Assembly: GCF_037026715.1 (NCBI RefSeq)
Contig: NZ_JBANCG010000007.1
Span: 62,001-126,000 of the forward strand
Direction: 5' to 3'
DNA length: 64,000 bases
Origin: Breoghania sp037026715
GTDB lineage: Bacteria; Pseudomonadota; Alphaproteobacteria; Rhizobiales; Stappiaceae
The first letter of the stretch is position 1. Each line of letters starts with the position of its first letter. A program made the position numbers and the translations under genes. Under the pieces are notes generated by a model, which did no database searches, had not been told where the DNA came from, and saw only the letters and a list, made by a program, of their open reading frames with translations. Below, piece after piece: positions 36,925 through 45,863 of this stretch.

Positions 36925-38700
36925 TCACAACGGCCAGAACAGCAGGATCGCCGGCACGCCGGTCATCACGATCAGGATCTCCAGCGGCAGGCCCATGCGC
37001 CAGTAGTCGGCGAATTCGTAGCCGCCGGGCCCCAGGATCAGCGTGTTGTTCTTGTGCCCGATGGGCGTGAGGAAGGCGCACGACGAGGCGACCGCCACCG
37101 CCATCAGGAACGGGTCCGGGTTGACGTTCAGGCTGCGGGCGATGTCGATGGCGATCGGCGCGCCGATGACGGCGGTCGCCGTGTTGTTGAGCACGTCCGA
37201 CAGCGTCATGATCACCACCATCAGCACGAACAGAACCGCGGCGGCCGGCAGGCCATGGGTGAGACCGACGATGCCGTCCGCGATCAGCGTCGTGCCGCCG
37301 GATTTTTCCAGAGCCAGCCCGAGCGGGATCATCGAGCCGAGCAGCACCACGACCGGCCATTCGATGTGGTCGTAGACCTCGCGGATCGGCACGATGTCGG
37401 TGGCGACATAGATCGCGACAACCATGCCCAGCGCGATCGGCAGCGGCACGAGCCCGAAGCTCGCCACGCCAAGCGCGATGGCGAAAACCACAACGGCCGC
37501 GGCCGCCCGGCGGTGCTGCGTGACGCCGATGCCGCGGGCGGCGAGCGGCAACGCGCCGAGCCAGCGGGTGACGTCGTTGAGCCGGTCGGCGGCGCCGTAA
37601 AGCAGCAGGATATCGCCGGCTCGGATGGTCAGACGGCCGAGGCGTTCGTAGAACCGCTGGCCGTGGCGCGACACGCCGAGCAGCGTCGCGCCCTGCCGGC
37701 GCAACAGCTGGATGCCGAGCGAGGAACGTCCGTCGAGCCGGCTGTCGCGCGGCACGACGACTTCCGCCAGCCCCATGCCCTCGCCCGTGGTCGAGCCGGT
37801 GCGCTTGTCGCCGGCGACCTCCAGCTTGGCCAGCCCGCGGAACTTGTCGATGCCCTCCGGCCCGGCCTCGACGATCAGCACGTCGCCGGGCTGGATCTCG
37901 ATATGGCGGTTGGAGGCGGAAAACCGCGTCTTTCCGCGTGCCAGGCCGATCACCGCGACATTGGCCTCCTCGGTTTCCTCGCCGAGTTCGCCGAGCCTGC
38001 GGCCGACGAGCTTGGAATCCTCTCCCACCACCAGTTCGGCGATGTAGTCGTCGAGATCGAACAGGCTCTCCTCGCCGCCGCCCTCGCGCACCCGCGCCGG
38101 CAAAAGCCGCCAGCCGATGAAGGCGACGAAAGCGACGCCGACCACGGCGCAGACAAGGCCGACGGGGGCGAAATCGAACATCTTGAAGGGCGCGTCGAGC
38201 GTGCGTGCGCGGATCTGCGAGATGATGATGTTGGGCGGGGTGCCGATGAGGGTGACCATGCCGCCGAGAATGGTGGCAAACGCCAGCGGCATCAGCGTGA
38301 GGCCCGGCCCGCGCCCCGCCTTGCGCGCGGCCTGCATGTCGACCGGCATCAGAAGCGCCAGCGCCGCGACATTGTTCATGAAGGCCGAAAGCACCGAGCC
38401 GATACCGCCCATCATGGCGATGTGGCCGGCAAGCCCCCTGCCCGCGCCCGACACCTGGCGGGTGATGAAATCGACCGCGCCGGAATTCACGAGCCCGCGC
38501 GAGACGACGAGCACCAGCGCGACAATGATGGTCGCCTCGTTGCCGAAGCCGGCGAACGCGTCCTCCGCCGGCACGGCGCCGGCCGCGACGCCGATGAGAA
38601 GAGCGGCGAAGGCGACGAGATCGAACCGCCAGCGGCCCCACAGCATCAGCGCGAAGACGCAGAAGAATATGGCGAAGAGGACGGTCTGGTCGAAGGTCAT
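36925..38700 (-). CDS. SLC13-type anion permease with two central TrkA-C domains
   Basis: A 591-residue inner-membrane transporter of the DASS/CitT class (dicarboxylate or sulfate). The membrane halves contain SAFMNNVAALALLMPV and LSDVLNNTATAVIGAP, the paired Asn-rich hairpin motifs, plus IGTPPNIIIS. Between the halves (about residues 205-380) lie two RCK_C/TrkA-C domains (VGRRLGELGEETEEANVAVI and a second ending in GDILLLYG). This form is common in bacteria and the substrate cannot be told. ATG 38700 is preferred to GTG 38715. A single gene flanked by repeats on both sides. Confidence 0.92.
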   Translation of the reverse strand: MTFDQTVLFAIFFCVFALMLWGRWRFDLVAFAALLIGVAAGAVPAEDAFAGFGNEATIIVALVLVVSRGLVNSGAVDFITRQVSGAGRGLAGHIAMMGGIGSVLSAFMNNVAALALLMPVDMQAARKAGRGPGLTLMPLAFATILGGMVTLIGTPPNIIISQIRARTLDAPFKMFDFAPVGLVCAVVGVAFVAFIGWRLLPARVREGGGEESLFDLDDYIAELVVGEDSKLVGRRLGELGEETEEANVAVIGLARGKTRFSASNRHIEIQPGDVLIVEAGPEGIDKFRGLAKLEVAGDKRTGSTTGEGMGLAEVVVPRDSRLDGRSSLGIQLLRRQGATLLGVSRHGQRFYERLGRLTIRAGDILLLYGAADRLNDVTRWLGALPLAARGIGVTQHRRAAAAVVVFAIALGVASFGLVPLPIALGMVVAIYVATDIVPIREVYDHIEWPVVVLLGSMIPLGLALEKSGGTTLIADGIVGLTHGLPAAAVLFVLMVVIMTLSDVLNNTATAVIGAPIAIDIARSLNVNPDPFLMAVAVASSCAFLTPIGHKNNTLILGPGGYEFADYWRMGLPLEILIVMTGVPAILLFWPL

Positions 38701-38859
38701 GAAATATCCGGGCACGATGAAATCGGCACACGATAGCCGATGTGCCGGGTCATGGGATACCGGCGCGATCGCCGGCCCTTCGCATCAAGTCGGATCGGGG
38801 GCGTTTGGTTCCCGCTGGCGGGGTGCGGGCGGGCGAGAGGGACAGGTCCGCACTTGTGT

Positions 38860-38990
38860 CCCATCCTTCGAGACGCGCTCTGCCGAGCGCTCCTCAGGAT
38901 GACGTTGAGTGCGTTGATGTTTCCAAGGGACTTCCAACATACACAACGTCATCCTGAGGAGCCCGCGCAGCGGGCGTCTCGAAGGATGGG
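38860..38990. repeat. Intergenic palindromic repeat, family B copy 2
   Basis: CCCATCCTTCGAGACGCG to GCTCCTCAGGATGACGTTGA, spacer, then the inverse ending GTCTCGAAGGATGGG. It sits in the 322-bp gap between pdxY (whose 3' end it precedes) and the SLC13 gene, both on the minus strand. Confidence 0.9.
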
Positions 38991-39022
38991 CCGCACGACA
39001 CCCGGAAGGCCGGCCCGGTTCC

Positions 39023-39940
39023 TCAGGCCCGGACCGACCGCTCGAAGACGCGGCGCGAGCTCACCATCGCCATCGGCCGCACGATCGCCTGCTGGTGTTC
39101 GCTGAGCAGCTGTTCGTCGGAGCCGGCCCTGGCGCTGCGCGCGGCCATCTCGAAGGTGCCGGACACTGCCCTCACCAGCGCCGTCTCGTCATCGGCGCCT
39201 TCCAGAAGCTGGGCGAGAAACAGGGCGGCGAGGAGGTCGCCGGTGCCGTGCGGCACGCCGTCGATCTCGGCGTGTTCCACCGCAAAGGCGCCCTTGGGCG
39301 TGGCAAGCAAGGTGGAGAGCGATTTCTTGCGCAGCGCCGGAGCCGACGACACCATCACCCGCGACGCCGGCAATGTGCGCGCGGCGGCGAGCGTCGCGGT
39401 TTCTGTGTCGACAGGCCGGCCGGTGAACCAGCCCAGCTCGAAAAGGTTCGGCGTCAGGATGTCGGCGCGCGGCATCAGTTCGTTGCGTTGCGCGTCCACC
39501 GTCTCCGCCGGCACGTAGAGATTGCCCTCGTCGCCGATGATCGGATCGCAGAGATAAAGCGCGTCCGGGTTGCGCTCCTTGACCGCGCCGACCAGCCGGC
39601 CGAGCGCCGCCCCCTCGTGCGCCGCCCCCAGATAGCCGGTGAGCACGGCGCCGACCTCGCCCAGCCAGCGCGCGCCGATCAGGTCGTCGACCATGCTGGA
39701 AAACGTCGCCTCATCGGGCACGAGCCGCGTGGAGGGGCCGTATTTCGGGTTCCAGCCGAGCAGGATCGTCGGCAGGTGCCAGACGCGGAAGCCGAGGCGT
39801 TCGAGCGCGAACAGCGTGGAGCGCCCGCCGACCGCCCCGCGCACCACCTGCGAGGTGGCGACGATGATGGCGGGTTTCTGTCGGGCGGGCGTGTCGGGAT
39901 GGGCCGGGGTATGAGCTGTGTCTGTCATTTCTTCCCGCAT
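39023..39940 (-). CDS. pdxY: Pyridoxal kinase
   Basis: A 305-residue ribokinase-fold enzyme that phosphorylates pyridoxal for PLP salvage. SQVVRGAVGGRSTLFALERLG is the substrate-binding N-terminus, YLCDPIIGDEGNLYV the family signature and GVPHGTGDLLAALFLAQL the anion hole with the catalytic Asp. The start at 39940 follows the ispG stop without a gap; an alternative ATG at 39928 is possible but has its GGGAAG only 3 nt away. Likely co-transcribed with ispG. Confidence 0.9.
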   Translation of the reverse strand: MREEMTDTAHTPAHPDTPARQKPAIIVATSQVVRGAVGGRSTLFALERLGFRVWHLPTILLGWNPKYGPSTRLVPDEATFSSMVDDLIGARWLGEVGAVLTGYLGAAHEGAALGRLVGAVKERNPDALYLCDPIIGDEGNLYVPAETVDAQRNELMPRADILTPNLFELGWFTGRPVDTETATLAAARTLPASRVMVSSAPALRKKSLSTLLATPKGAFAVEHAEIDGVPHGTGDLLAALFLAQLLEGADDETALVRAVSGTFEMAARSARAGSDEQLLSEHQQAIVRPMAMVSSRRVFERSVRA

Positions 39941-41200
39941 TCACGCGGATTTAGCGGCCGGTCGACTGTCGCCCCGGCCGAAGCGCTGCTCGATGTAGTC
40001 GAGCACCATTTTCTTGAACTCGTCCGCGATGCCCGGCCCGTGCAGCGTCTTGACCTTCTCGCCGTCGATGAAGACCGGTGCGGACGGGGTTTCGCCGGTG
40101 CCGGGCAGCGAGATGCCGATATCGGCATGCTTGGACTCGCCCGGCCCGTTGACGATGCAGCCCATCACCGCGACGTTGAGCGCCTCCACGCCCGGATACT
40201 GCTCGCGCCAGATCGGCATGTTGTCGCGAATGTGATCCTGGATGTCGCTGGCAAGCTCCTGGAAGACGGTCGAGGTCGTGCGCCCGCAGCCCGGACATGC
40301 GGCGACGACGGGCACGAAGGCGCGAAACCCCATGGTCTGCAGGAGTTCCTGCGCAACCTGCACCTCACGCGTGCGGTCGCCGCCGGGCTCCGGCGTCAGC
40401 GAGACGCGGATGGTGTCGCCGATGCCCTGCTGCAGCAGGATGCCCATGGAGGCGGCGGACGCCACGATGCCCTTGGTGCCCATGCCGGCTTCCGTCAGCC
40501 CCAGATGCAGCGCGTAGTCGCAACGCGCGGCGAGATCGGCATAGACGGCGATGAGATCCTGAACGTTGGAAACCTTGGCCGACAGGATGATCCTGTCACG
40601 CCCCATACCGAGGTCTTCCGCGCGCTCCGCGGAGAGAAGCCCGGAGCGGATGATCGCCTCGCGCATCACGTCAGCGGCCGGCACCGGCTTCTCGCTCGCC
40701 GCGTTCTCGTCCATCAGGTGTGTGAGCAGTTCCTGATCGAGCGAGCCCCAGTTGACGCCGATCCGGACCGGCTTGTCGTTCCTGAGCGCGATATCGATGA
40801 TCTGCGAGAACTGCGTGTCGCGCTTGGCGCGAAAGCCCACATTGCCGGGATTGATGCGGTACTTGGCGAGCGCCTCCGCACAGGCCGGATGATCGGCCAG
40901 CAGCTTGTGGCCGATATAGTGGAAGTCGCCGATCAGCGGCACGTCGATGTTCTTGAGCATCAGGCGGTCGCGGATATGCGGGACGGCGGCGGCGGCCTCG
41001 TCGCGGTCGACCGTGATGCGCACCAGTTCCGAGCCCGCGCGGGCCAGCGCCGCGACCTGGGCGACGGTGGCCTGCACGTCGGCGGTGTCGGTGTTGGTCA
41101 TCGACTGCACGACGACCGGCGCATCCCCGCCCACGGTGACGGAGCCGACCTTTACGGCGACAGAACGGCGGCGAGGCTTGAGCAGGGCGGAATGGGTCAT
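39941..41200 (-). CDS. ispG: 4-hydroxy-3-methylbut-2-en-1-yl diphosphate synthase
   Basis: A 419-residue [4Fe-4S] enzyme of the MEP pathway that turns cyclic MEcPP into HMBPP. VVVQSMTNTDTADV and PLIGDFHYIGHKL are the N-terminal barrel motifs; the cluster ligands are in VAACPGCGRT and MGCIVNGPGESKHADIG. The length fits the two-domain bacterial form. It forms a pair with pdxY. A family A repeat lies before it. Confidence 0.97.
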   Translation of the reverse strand: MTHSALLKPRRRSVAVKVGSVTVGGDAPVVVQSMTNTDTADVQATVAQVAALARAGSELVRITVDRDEAAAAVPHIRDRLMLKNIDVPLIGDFHYIGHKLLADHPACAEALAKYRINPGNVGFRAKRDTQFSQIIDIALRNDKPVRIGVNWGSLDQELLTHLMDENAASEKPVPAADVMREAIIRSGLLSAERAEDLGMGRDRIILSAKVSNVQDLIAVYADLAARCDYALHLGLTEAGMGTKGIVASAASMGILLQQGIGDTIRVSLTPEPGGDRTREVQVAQELLQTMGFRAFVPVVAACPGCGRTTSTVFQELASDIQDHIRDNMPIWREQYPGVEALNVAVMGCIVNGPGESKHADIGISLPGTGETPSAPVFIDGEKVKTLHGPGIADEFKKMVLDYIEQRFGRGDSRPAAKSA

Positions 41201-41341
41201 CGCCGAAAGCGGTCTCTCGGGTTTTTCAAAAGGGCGCCAGACCGGGTCTGGCGCGTTCAGGCCGACAAGTAGGGCGCGGCGGCGCGTGTGCCAATGTTCT
41301 AATGCAAATCGGACGAAAGCGAAATCCGGTTGGCGGATTAG

Positions 41342-41543
41342 GATAACGGAGGCGCTTCGCGCCGCTTGTCACGCTGGATTCCGGGTCTGGCCATGCGGCT
41401 GCGCCGCAGACCGCCCGGAATGAGGGAGTGTGTTGCGGGCTTGAAGCCAAACTCAACCTTCCTCATTCCGGACAAGTGAGGCGAAGCCGAGCGCCGATCC
41501 GGAATCCAGCGTGACAAGCGGCGCGAAGCGCCTCCGTTATCCT
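41342..41543. repeat. Family A element with 44-bp perfect terminal inverted repeats
   Basis: The outer ends, 41342-41385 and 41500-41543, are exact inverse copies over 44 bp (GGATAACGGAGGCGCTTCGC at the left edge). Inside, each half makes its own hairpin: ATTCCGGG to CCCGGAAT at 41379-41422 and ATTCCGGA to TCCGGAAT at 41466-41506. Total 202 bp, no ORF. It looks like a small non-autonomous mobile element or a freshly copied palindromic unit between ispG and zur. Confidence 0.9.
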
Positions 41544-41550
41544 TCCACGC

Positions 41551-42030
41551 TTATTCCCCGCCGGCCTCGCCCCGGCAGCGGGCGCACAGGCCGCGGATCT
41601 CCAGCACCGAACGGCGCGGCTCGAAACCGGCCTCGGCCGCGATCGCGGCGATGGGATCGGCAAGCTTCGCCGACGTCACCTCGCCGGCCGCTCCGCACTT
41701 GTCGCAAAGCAGGAACACCACCTCGCCCGCCTCGTGCACGTGGCAGCAGGCCACATAGGCGTTGCGGCTCTCGATGCGATGGACGAAGCCCTGTTCGGAG
41801 AGAAAATCGAGCGCGCGGTAGATGGTGATCGGGGCGGCACGCGGGCCGTCGCCGGCGAGACGGTCGATGATGTCGTAGGCACTGGCCGGCACGTGGCTTT
41901 CAAGCAGCGCCTGCAGCACGCGGCGGCGCTGCGCCGTGAAGTTCACGCCACGGTCGGCACACGTCGCCTTCGCCCGTTCCAGCGCGCCGCTCTCGCAGCG
42001 CCCATGATCATGGTCTTCATGTTCAAACAC
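41551..42030 (-). CDS. zur: Fur-family regulator, probably Zur
   Basis: A 159-residue metalloregulator. The winged-helix part reads FTAQRRRVLQALLESHVPAS and PITIYRALDFLSEQGFVHRI. Zinc-site residues are visible in CCHVHEAGEVVFLLCDKCG and a second CxxC, CARC, at the C-terminus. The Zur assignment rests on these motifs, weaker than the family call. The N-terminus is His/Asp-rich (FEHEDHDHGRC). The start is GTG 42030 after AAAGAGGA. No znuABC genes are nearby, and the regulator is separate from its usual target. Confidence 0.85.
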   Translation of the reverse strand: MFEHEDHDHGRCESGALERAKATCADRGVNFTAQRRRVLQALLESHVPASAYDIIDRLAGDGPRAAPITIYRALDFLSEQGFVHRIESRNAYVACCHVHEAGEVVFLLCDKCGAAGEVTSAKLADPIAAIAAEAGFEPRRSVLEIRGLCARCRGEAGGE

Positions 42031-42382
42031 GGTACGCGGTCCTCTTTCGAAACCGTCACGTCTGTCCACCCCGCCGCCCGCGGAGGATGGCGACGCGGCG
42101 TGCCGCAGCTGTTGGAAAGCCGGGCGGACAGTCTCCCGACAAGGACTTAGCACGGCATGGAACCCCAGACCATCAACGATCGTTTACCACACCGATGCAC
42201 TGCAACATCTTGCAAAGCGCTTGACGCTACGTATCTTGTTGCAGCGCACCAATGCCCCAACCCCGTCTCCTGCGGCGTCCTTGCGCATGTCATGGTGGTC
42301 CCGCCAATCGGGGCGCCTCCCACCTTGACACCTCCTGGCATCAACGCCCGCGGCCGCACGGATCATTTCGAGGAGAAAATCC
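42031..42382. other. 352-bp intergenic region between zur and bdhA
   Basis: A divergent promoter region. A dyad TGCAACA (42201-42207) and TGTTGCA (42237-42243) with a 29-nt spacer encloses TTGACG at 42221, which may be part of the bdhA promoter. I see no GTTAT-type Zur box. No ORF is supported. Confidence 0.4.
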
Positions 42383-43165
42383 ATGTTGAAGAACAAGACG
42401 GCCCTCGTCACCGGCTCAACGTCGGGCATCGGGCTGGCCTATGCCCGCGCGCTCGCCGCCGAAGGCGCCAATGTCGTCATCAACGGTTTCGGCAAGGCCG
42501 ACGAGATCGAGAAGGAACGTGCCGGAATCGAGAGCGAGTTCGGCGTCGCGTGCCGCTATTCCGGCGCCGACATGACCAAGCCGGACGAGATCGCCAAGAT
42601 GATCGCCGATGCGGAAACGGAATTCGGCGCCATCGACGTGCTCGTCAACAATGCCGGCATCCAGCATGTCTCCCCCGTCGAGGACTTCCCGATCGAGAAG
42701 TGGGACCAGATCATCGCGATCAACCTGTCCTCCGCCTTTCACACCATCCGCGCCGCCCTGCCGGCGATGAAGAAGAAGGGCTGGGGCCGGATCATCAACA
42801 CCGCCTCCGCCCATGCGCTCGTCGCCTCGCCCTACAAGGCGGCCTATGTGTCGGCCAAGCACGGCATCGCCGGCCTGACGAAGACGGTGGCGCTGGAAGT
42901 CGCCGAAGACGGCATCACCGTGAACGCCATCTGCCCGGGCTACGTGTGGACGCCGCTTGTCGAGGCGCAGATCCCCGACACGATGAAGGCGCGCAACATG
43001 AGCGAGGAAGAGGTGAAAAAGGACGTTCTTCTCGCCGCGCAGCCGACGAAAAAGTTCGTCACCGTCGATCAGGTGGCCGCGATGGCGATCTTCCTGTGCT
43101 CCGACGCGGGCTCGTCGATCACCGGATCGCTGATGTCGATGGACGGCGGCTGGACCGCGCAGTAG
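42383..43165 (+). CDS. bdhA: 3-hydroxybutyrate dehydrogenase
   Basis: A 260-residue short-chain dehydrogenase that oxidises 3-hydroxybutyrate to acetoacetate with NAD, used in polyhydroxybutyrate turnover. The NAD motif is TGSTSGIGLAYA; the active site is NTASAHALVASPYKAAYVSA with Ser, Tyr and Lys in order; AQPTKKFVTVDQVA near the C-terminus, including the Gln and Lys that bind the carboxylate, is specific to this enzyme. GAGGAG precedes the ATG. No PHB synthase genes are in the window. Confidence 0.95.
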   Translation: MLKNKTALVTGSTSGIGLAYARALAAEGANVVINGFGKADEIEKERAGIESEFGVACRYSGADMTKPDEIAKMIADAETEFGAIDVLVNNAGIQHVSPVEDFPIEKWDQIIAINLSSAFHTIRAALPAMKKKGWGRIINTASAHALVASPYKAAYVSAKHGIAGLTKTVALEVAEDGITVNAICPGYVWTPLVEAQIPDTMKARNMSEEEVKKDVLLAAQPTKKFVTVDQVAAMAIFLCSDAGSSITGSLMSMDGGWTAQ

Positions 43166-43267
43166 GCGACGAGGCGCCCCGCACGTGGGGCCGGGGCGCG
43201 CCAATGCAGGCTCCTCAAGGTCTGGCCCGAAAACGGTCGCTGGTTCTTCGCTGAGATTTCTTCCGCT

Positions 43268-43380
43268 CATGACCCTCCGTCGTCATCACCCGGCGAAGTC
43301 CGGGTGATCCAGCGCCCGCTCCATATGCTGGCGCCCGCGATGGATTGCCCGGACAAAGCCGGGCAATGACGGTGGTCATG
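43268..43380. repeat. Intergenic palindromic repeat, family C copy 2
   Basis: Ends are CATGACC and GGTCATG; inside, GTCATCACCCGGCGAAGTCC and ATTGCCCGGACAAAGCCGGG are the inverted arms. It lies between the convergent bdhA and L,D-transpeptidase genes. Confidence 0.88.
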
Positions 43381-43442
43381 TATCGGGAGACAATTCGCAA
43401 ATACGCAAACCGGCCGGAGCAGACGCGTCGACCGGCGCCTTC

Positions 43443-43892
43443 TTATCGCGTCACGACGATCGTCGTGTTTTCCGCGCCGTATTCCTTCACCAGATCGAAG
43501 AGCTTGCGGGCATTTTCGGGGTGCAGACGGATGCAGCCGTGCGAGGCCGGACGGCCGAGGTGCCGGATCGCGGTCGTGCCGTGGATGGCATAGCCGTGGT
43601 AAAAGAACACCGACCACGGCATCGGCGAATGGTGGTATTTCTTCGAATAGTAGCGCTTGTACATGCGCGTCGGACGGAAGGTGCCGGTCGGCGTGCGGTA
43701 GCCGCGCCGCGCCGTGGAGACCTTCCACGAATATCGCCGCCAGCCGTTGACGGTGACCTTCATCTCCTGATCCTGCAGGCTGACGATGGCCGTGACCTGC
43801 GTGGCCAGCGCATTGGCGCCCGAGGACAGGATGAGCCCCAGGGACAACGAAACCACGGCCGCCATGACGGACAGCCGTTCAAAAAAAGACAT
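43443..43892 (-). CDS. L,D-transpeptidase, YkuD family
   Basis: A 149-residue periplasmic enzyme that makes 3-3 peptidoglycan cross-links or anchors proteins. A signal peptide (AAVVSLSLGLILSSGANALA) is followed directly by the YkuD domain; YHGYAIHGTTAIRHLGRPAS then HGCIRL holds the catalytic His and Cys (near residue 131). It is a minimal form without a LysM or other wall-binding domain. Many rhizobia have a dozen paralogues. This is the second transpeptidase-fold gene in the window. Confidence 0.93.
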   Translation of the reverse strand: MSFFERLSVMAAVVSLSLGLILSSGANALATQVTAIVSLQDQEMKVTVNGWRRYSWKVSTARRGYRTPTGTFRPTRMYKRYYSKKYHHSPMPWSVFFYHGYAIHGTTAIRHLGRPASHGCIRLHPENARKLFDLVKEYGAENTTIVVTR

Positions 43893-44143
43893 GGATCCCT
43901 CCCAGCCAGGGATTTTTCACGCGCACCAGTAAAGCCGCCACGCGGACCGATTGCAAACAGACCGATCGTCAAATCGGGTTCCACACCGCAAAGCCAGCCT
44001 CGCGGGAGATCGCGGGCGACGACGGGCACGGCGCGCGCGGTGGCCGGGCGCATTGTCACGGCCGGCCCTTCGTCGCATCATGGCCCGGCGAAGGCAGGCA
44101 CGGTCGGGACCCGTTGCCTAAAAGCGAGGAGGACGGATACGGC

Positions 44144-44863
44144 ATGATCGGCAAAACGATTGCGGCAGGGCTCGTGGCGCTCGGGCTGGCGGGGATCCTT
44201 GCACCCGGCGCGGCGCAGGCGGAACGGATCTCGCATTTCAAGATCGGCAACTGGGACGGCGGCGCCTACACCCATTCCAAGACGGGCGCCTTCAGCCATT
44301 GCGCCGCCTCCGCATCCTACAGGAGCGGCACGACGCTGGTCTTCTCCGTCCATGCCGACCTCAACTGGGCCTTCGGGCTCGTCAACAATGCCTGGAAGCT
44401 CAAGACGGGCGAGAGCTACCCCGTGCGCTACTGGATCGACCGCAGCCCGGATTTCGTCGGCACGGCGGAAGTCATCAGCGAGCATCAGGTGAAGGTGGCG
44501 CTGCCGGCCGACGACAGACTGTTTGCGCGGGTGAGACGCGGCCGGCTGATGACGGTGCGTGCCGCCAACGACACGATGAAATTCTCGCTCACCTCCACCA
44601 ACCGCATGCTGTCGCGGCTTTTCGAGTGCGCCCGCTCCTGGCGCGACCGCGACCCGGCGGCCCGGACCAATCCCTTCTCCAACGGGAACCAGCCCTCCAA
44701 TCCGTTCTCCGACGACGGCAAGGAGGACAGCGACACCGGCAATCCCTTCGCCCCACCCAAGGAGACCTCCGTGCGCCCGGCACCGGGTCTTGCACCAGGC
44801 TTTGCAAACGGCCTCAAGCCGGAGGGTCCGCACATCACCCGGATCGCGACGCGCGGCAATTGA
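44144..44863 (+). CDS. Secreted protein of unknown function with three NPF motifs
   Basis: A 239-residue protein. A signal peptide (AAGLVALGLAGILAPGAAQA) is followed by a domain of about 150 residues (ISHFKIGNWDGGAYTHSKTG onward) with a single pair of cysteines (SHCAAS and FECARSW). I do not recognise a characterised family. The C-terminal 75 residues are polar and hold NPF three times: TNPFSNGN, SNPFSDDG and GNPFAPPK. ATG 44144 is chosen because GAGGAGGA lies about 10 nt upstream and the signal peptide then starts cleanly. It is divergent from the transpeptidase gene. Confidence 0.75.
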   Translation: MIGKTIAAGLVALGLAGILAPGAAQAERISHFKIGNWDGGAYTHSKTGAFSHCAASASYRSGTTLVFSVHADLNWAFGLVNNAWKLKTGESYPVRYWIDRSPDFVGTAEVISEHQVKVALPADDRLFARVRRGRLMTVRAANDTMKFSLTSTNRMLSRLFECARSWRDRDPAARTNPFSNGNQPSNPFSDDGKEDSDTGNPFAPPKETSVRPAPGLAPGFANGLKPEGPHITRIATRGN

Positions 44864-45132
44864 CCGGGCCGGGCATTGACGGATGGGGATGAGGGGCGGG
44901 GAACCATGCCCAGGGACATTTCCGGGGAGGTGACGGGGAGCCGCGTTTTCCGGGGGGCGATCCGTAACCGCCTCGCCGAAAACACTTTCCGTGCTAGACT
45001 GGCGCGCCGCTTCATGGTGATTCCGCCTGACCGGCCCGGCTGCGATTCGCGTATGCCGCCGGCGGCCTGCGTTGCACCAGACCGGACACGACGCAGCACC
45101 GAAACCCGTTCAGGACACCCCGGAACCGCCGC

Positions 45133-45633
45133 ATGAGCCTCGCCCGCGATATACCGCTGCTGCGCCAGGTGCCGCTTCTGGGCGAGTTTTCCGACGAGCA
45201 GCTGCGCCTGCTGGCCTTCTCCGCAGAGAATGTCGTGGCCACCCCGGACGAGGTGATCTTCCGCGAGGGCGAGCGCTCGGATGCGAGCTACGTGGTCGTT
45301 TCCGGCAAGGTGGCGCTGCGCACGCAGGCCAAGGGCGGCAAGGAAGGACCGGCACGCGAACTCGCCAGCTTCGGACCCGGCACGCTTCTGGGCGAGATGG
45401 CGCTGCTCATCGAGACGCAACGGCCGAACACGGCCGTGGCGCTGGAACGGACGGAGATGATCCGCATCCGGCGCGCGCTGTTCAAGCGCATGCTGCAGGA
45501 ATATCCCGACATCGCCCAGGCCATGCACGCGAGCCTCTCCCGGCGACTGCAGATGACCACCGGCGAGCTCCTGAAAGTGGCCGACGCGCTGGACGCGCTG
45601 AACCTCGTCCCCCTCACCGAAAAGCGGAAATAG
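45133..45633 (+). CDS. Cyclic nucleotide-binding domain protein without DNA-binding domain
   Basis: A 166-residue protein that is almost only a cNMP-binding beta-barrel: LGEFSDEQLRLLAFSAENVV, then VIFREGERSDASYVVVSGKV, then FGPGTLLGEMALL, the phosphate-binding cassette region with Gly-Glu. The Arg expected after the cassette is represented by ETQRPNTAVA. No helix-turn-helix follows, unlike Crp/Fnr, so it is not a transcription factor by itself. Ligand and partner are unknown. Confidence 0.85.
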   Translation: MSLARDIPLLRQVPLLGEFSDEQLRLLAFSAENVVATPDEVIFREGERSDASYVVVSGKVALRTQAKGGKEGPARELASFGPGTLLGEMALLIETQRPNTAVALERTEMIRIRRALFKRMLQEYPDIAQAMHASLSRRLQMTTGELLKVADALDALNLVPLTEKRK

Positions 45634-45863
45634 CGACAAGACGCCTTGGGCGTCTCGCAGCAGCATCGGCGACACCATCGGCGTCTGGCCAGACCCGATT
45701 TTCATATTCCGAAATTCGAATGCGTCTATACGTCGCGGAGCGCCCCGTCGTCGCATCCCCTATCTAACGTGTGTGTCTGAACGCGACGTCCTGTGCGCAC
45801 ATGACCTCCCGCCGCGCACCTTTGGGCGTTTTCCGCGTCCAGCTTACGGAGGAGTTTGAAGGA

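Noticed and set aside
37054..38736. Antisense frame opposite the SLC13 gene
   Set aside because: Acidic/His-rich low-complexity translation with no domain; the SLC13 reading is unambiguous.
42201..42243. TGCAACA / TGTTGCA dyad as a Zur box
   Set aside because: Known alphaproteobacterial Zur sites are built on GTTAT-type half-sites with a short centre; this dyad has a 29-nt spacer and a different core.
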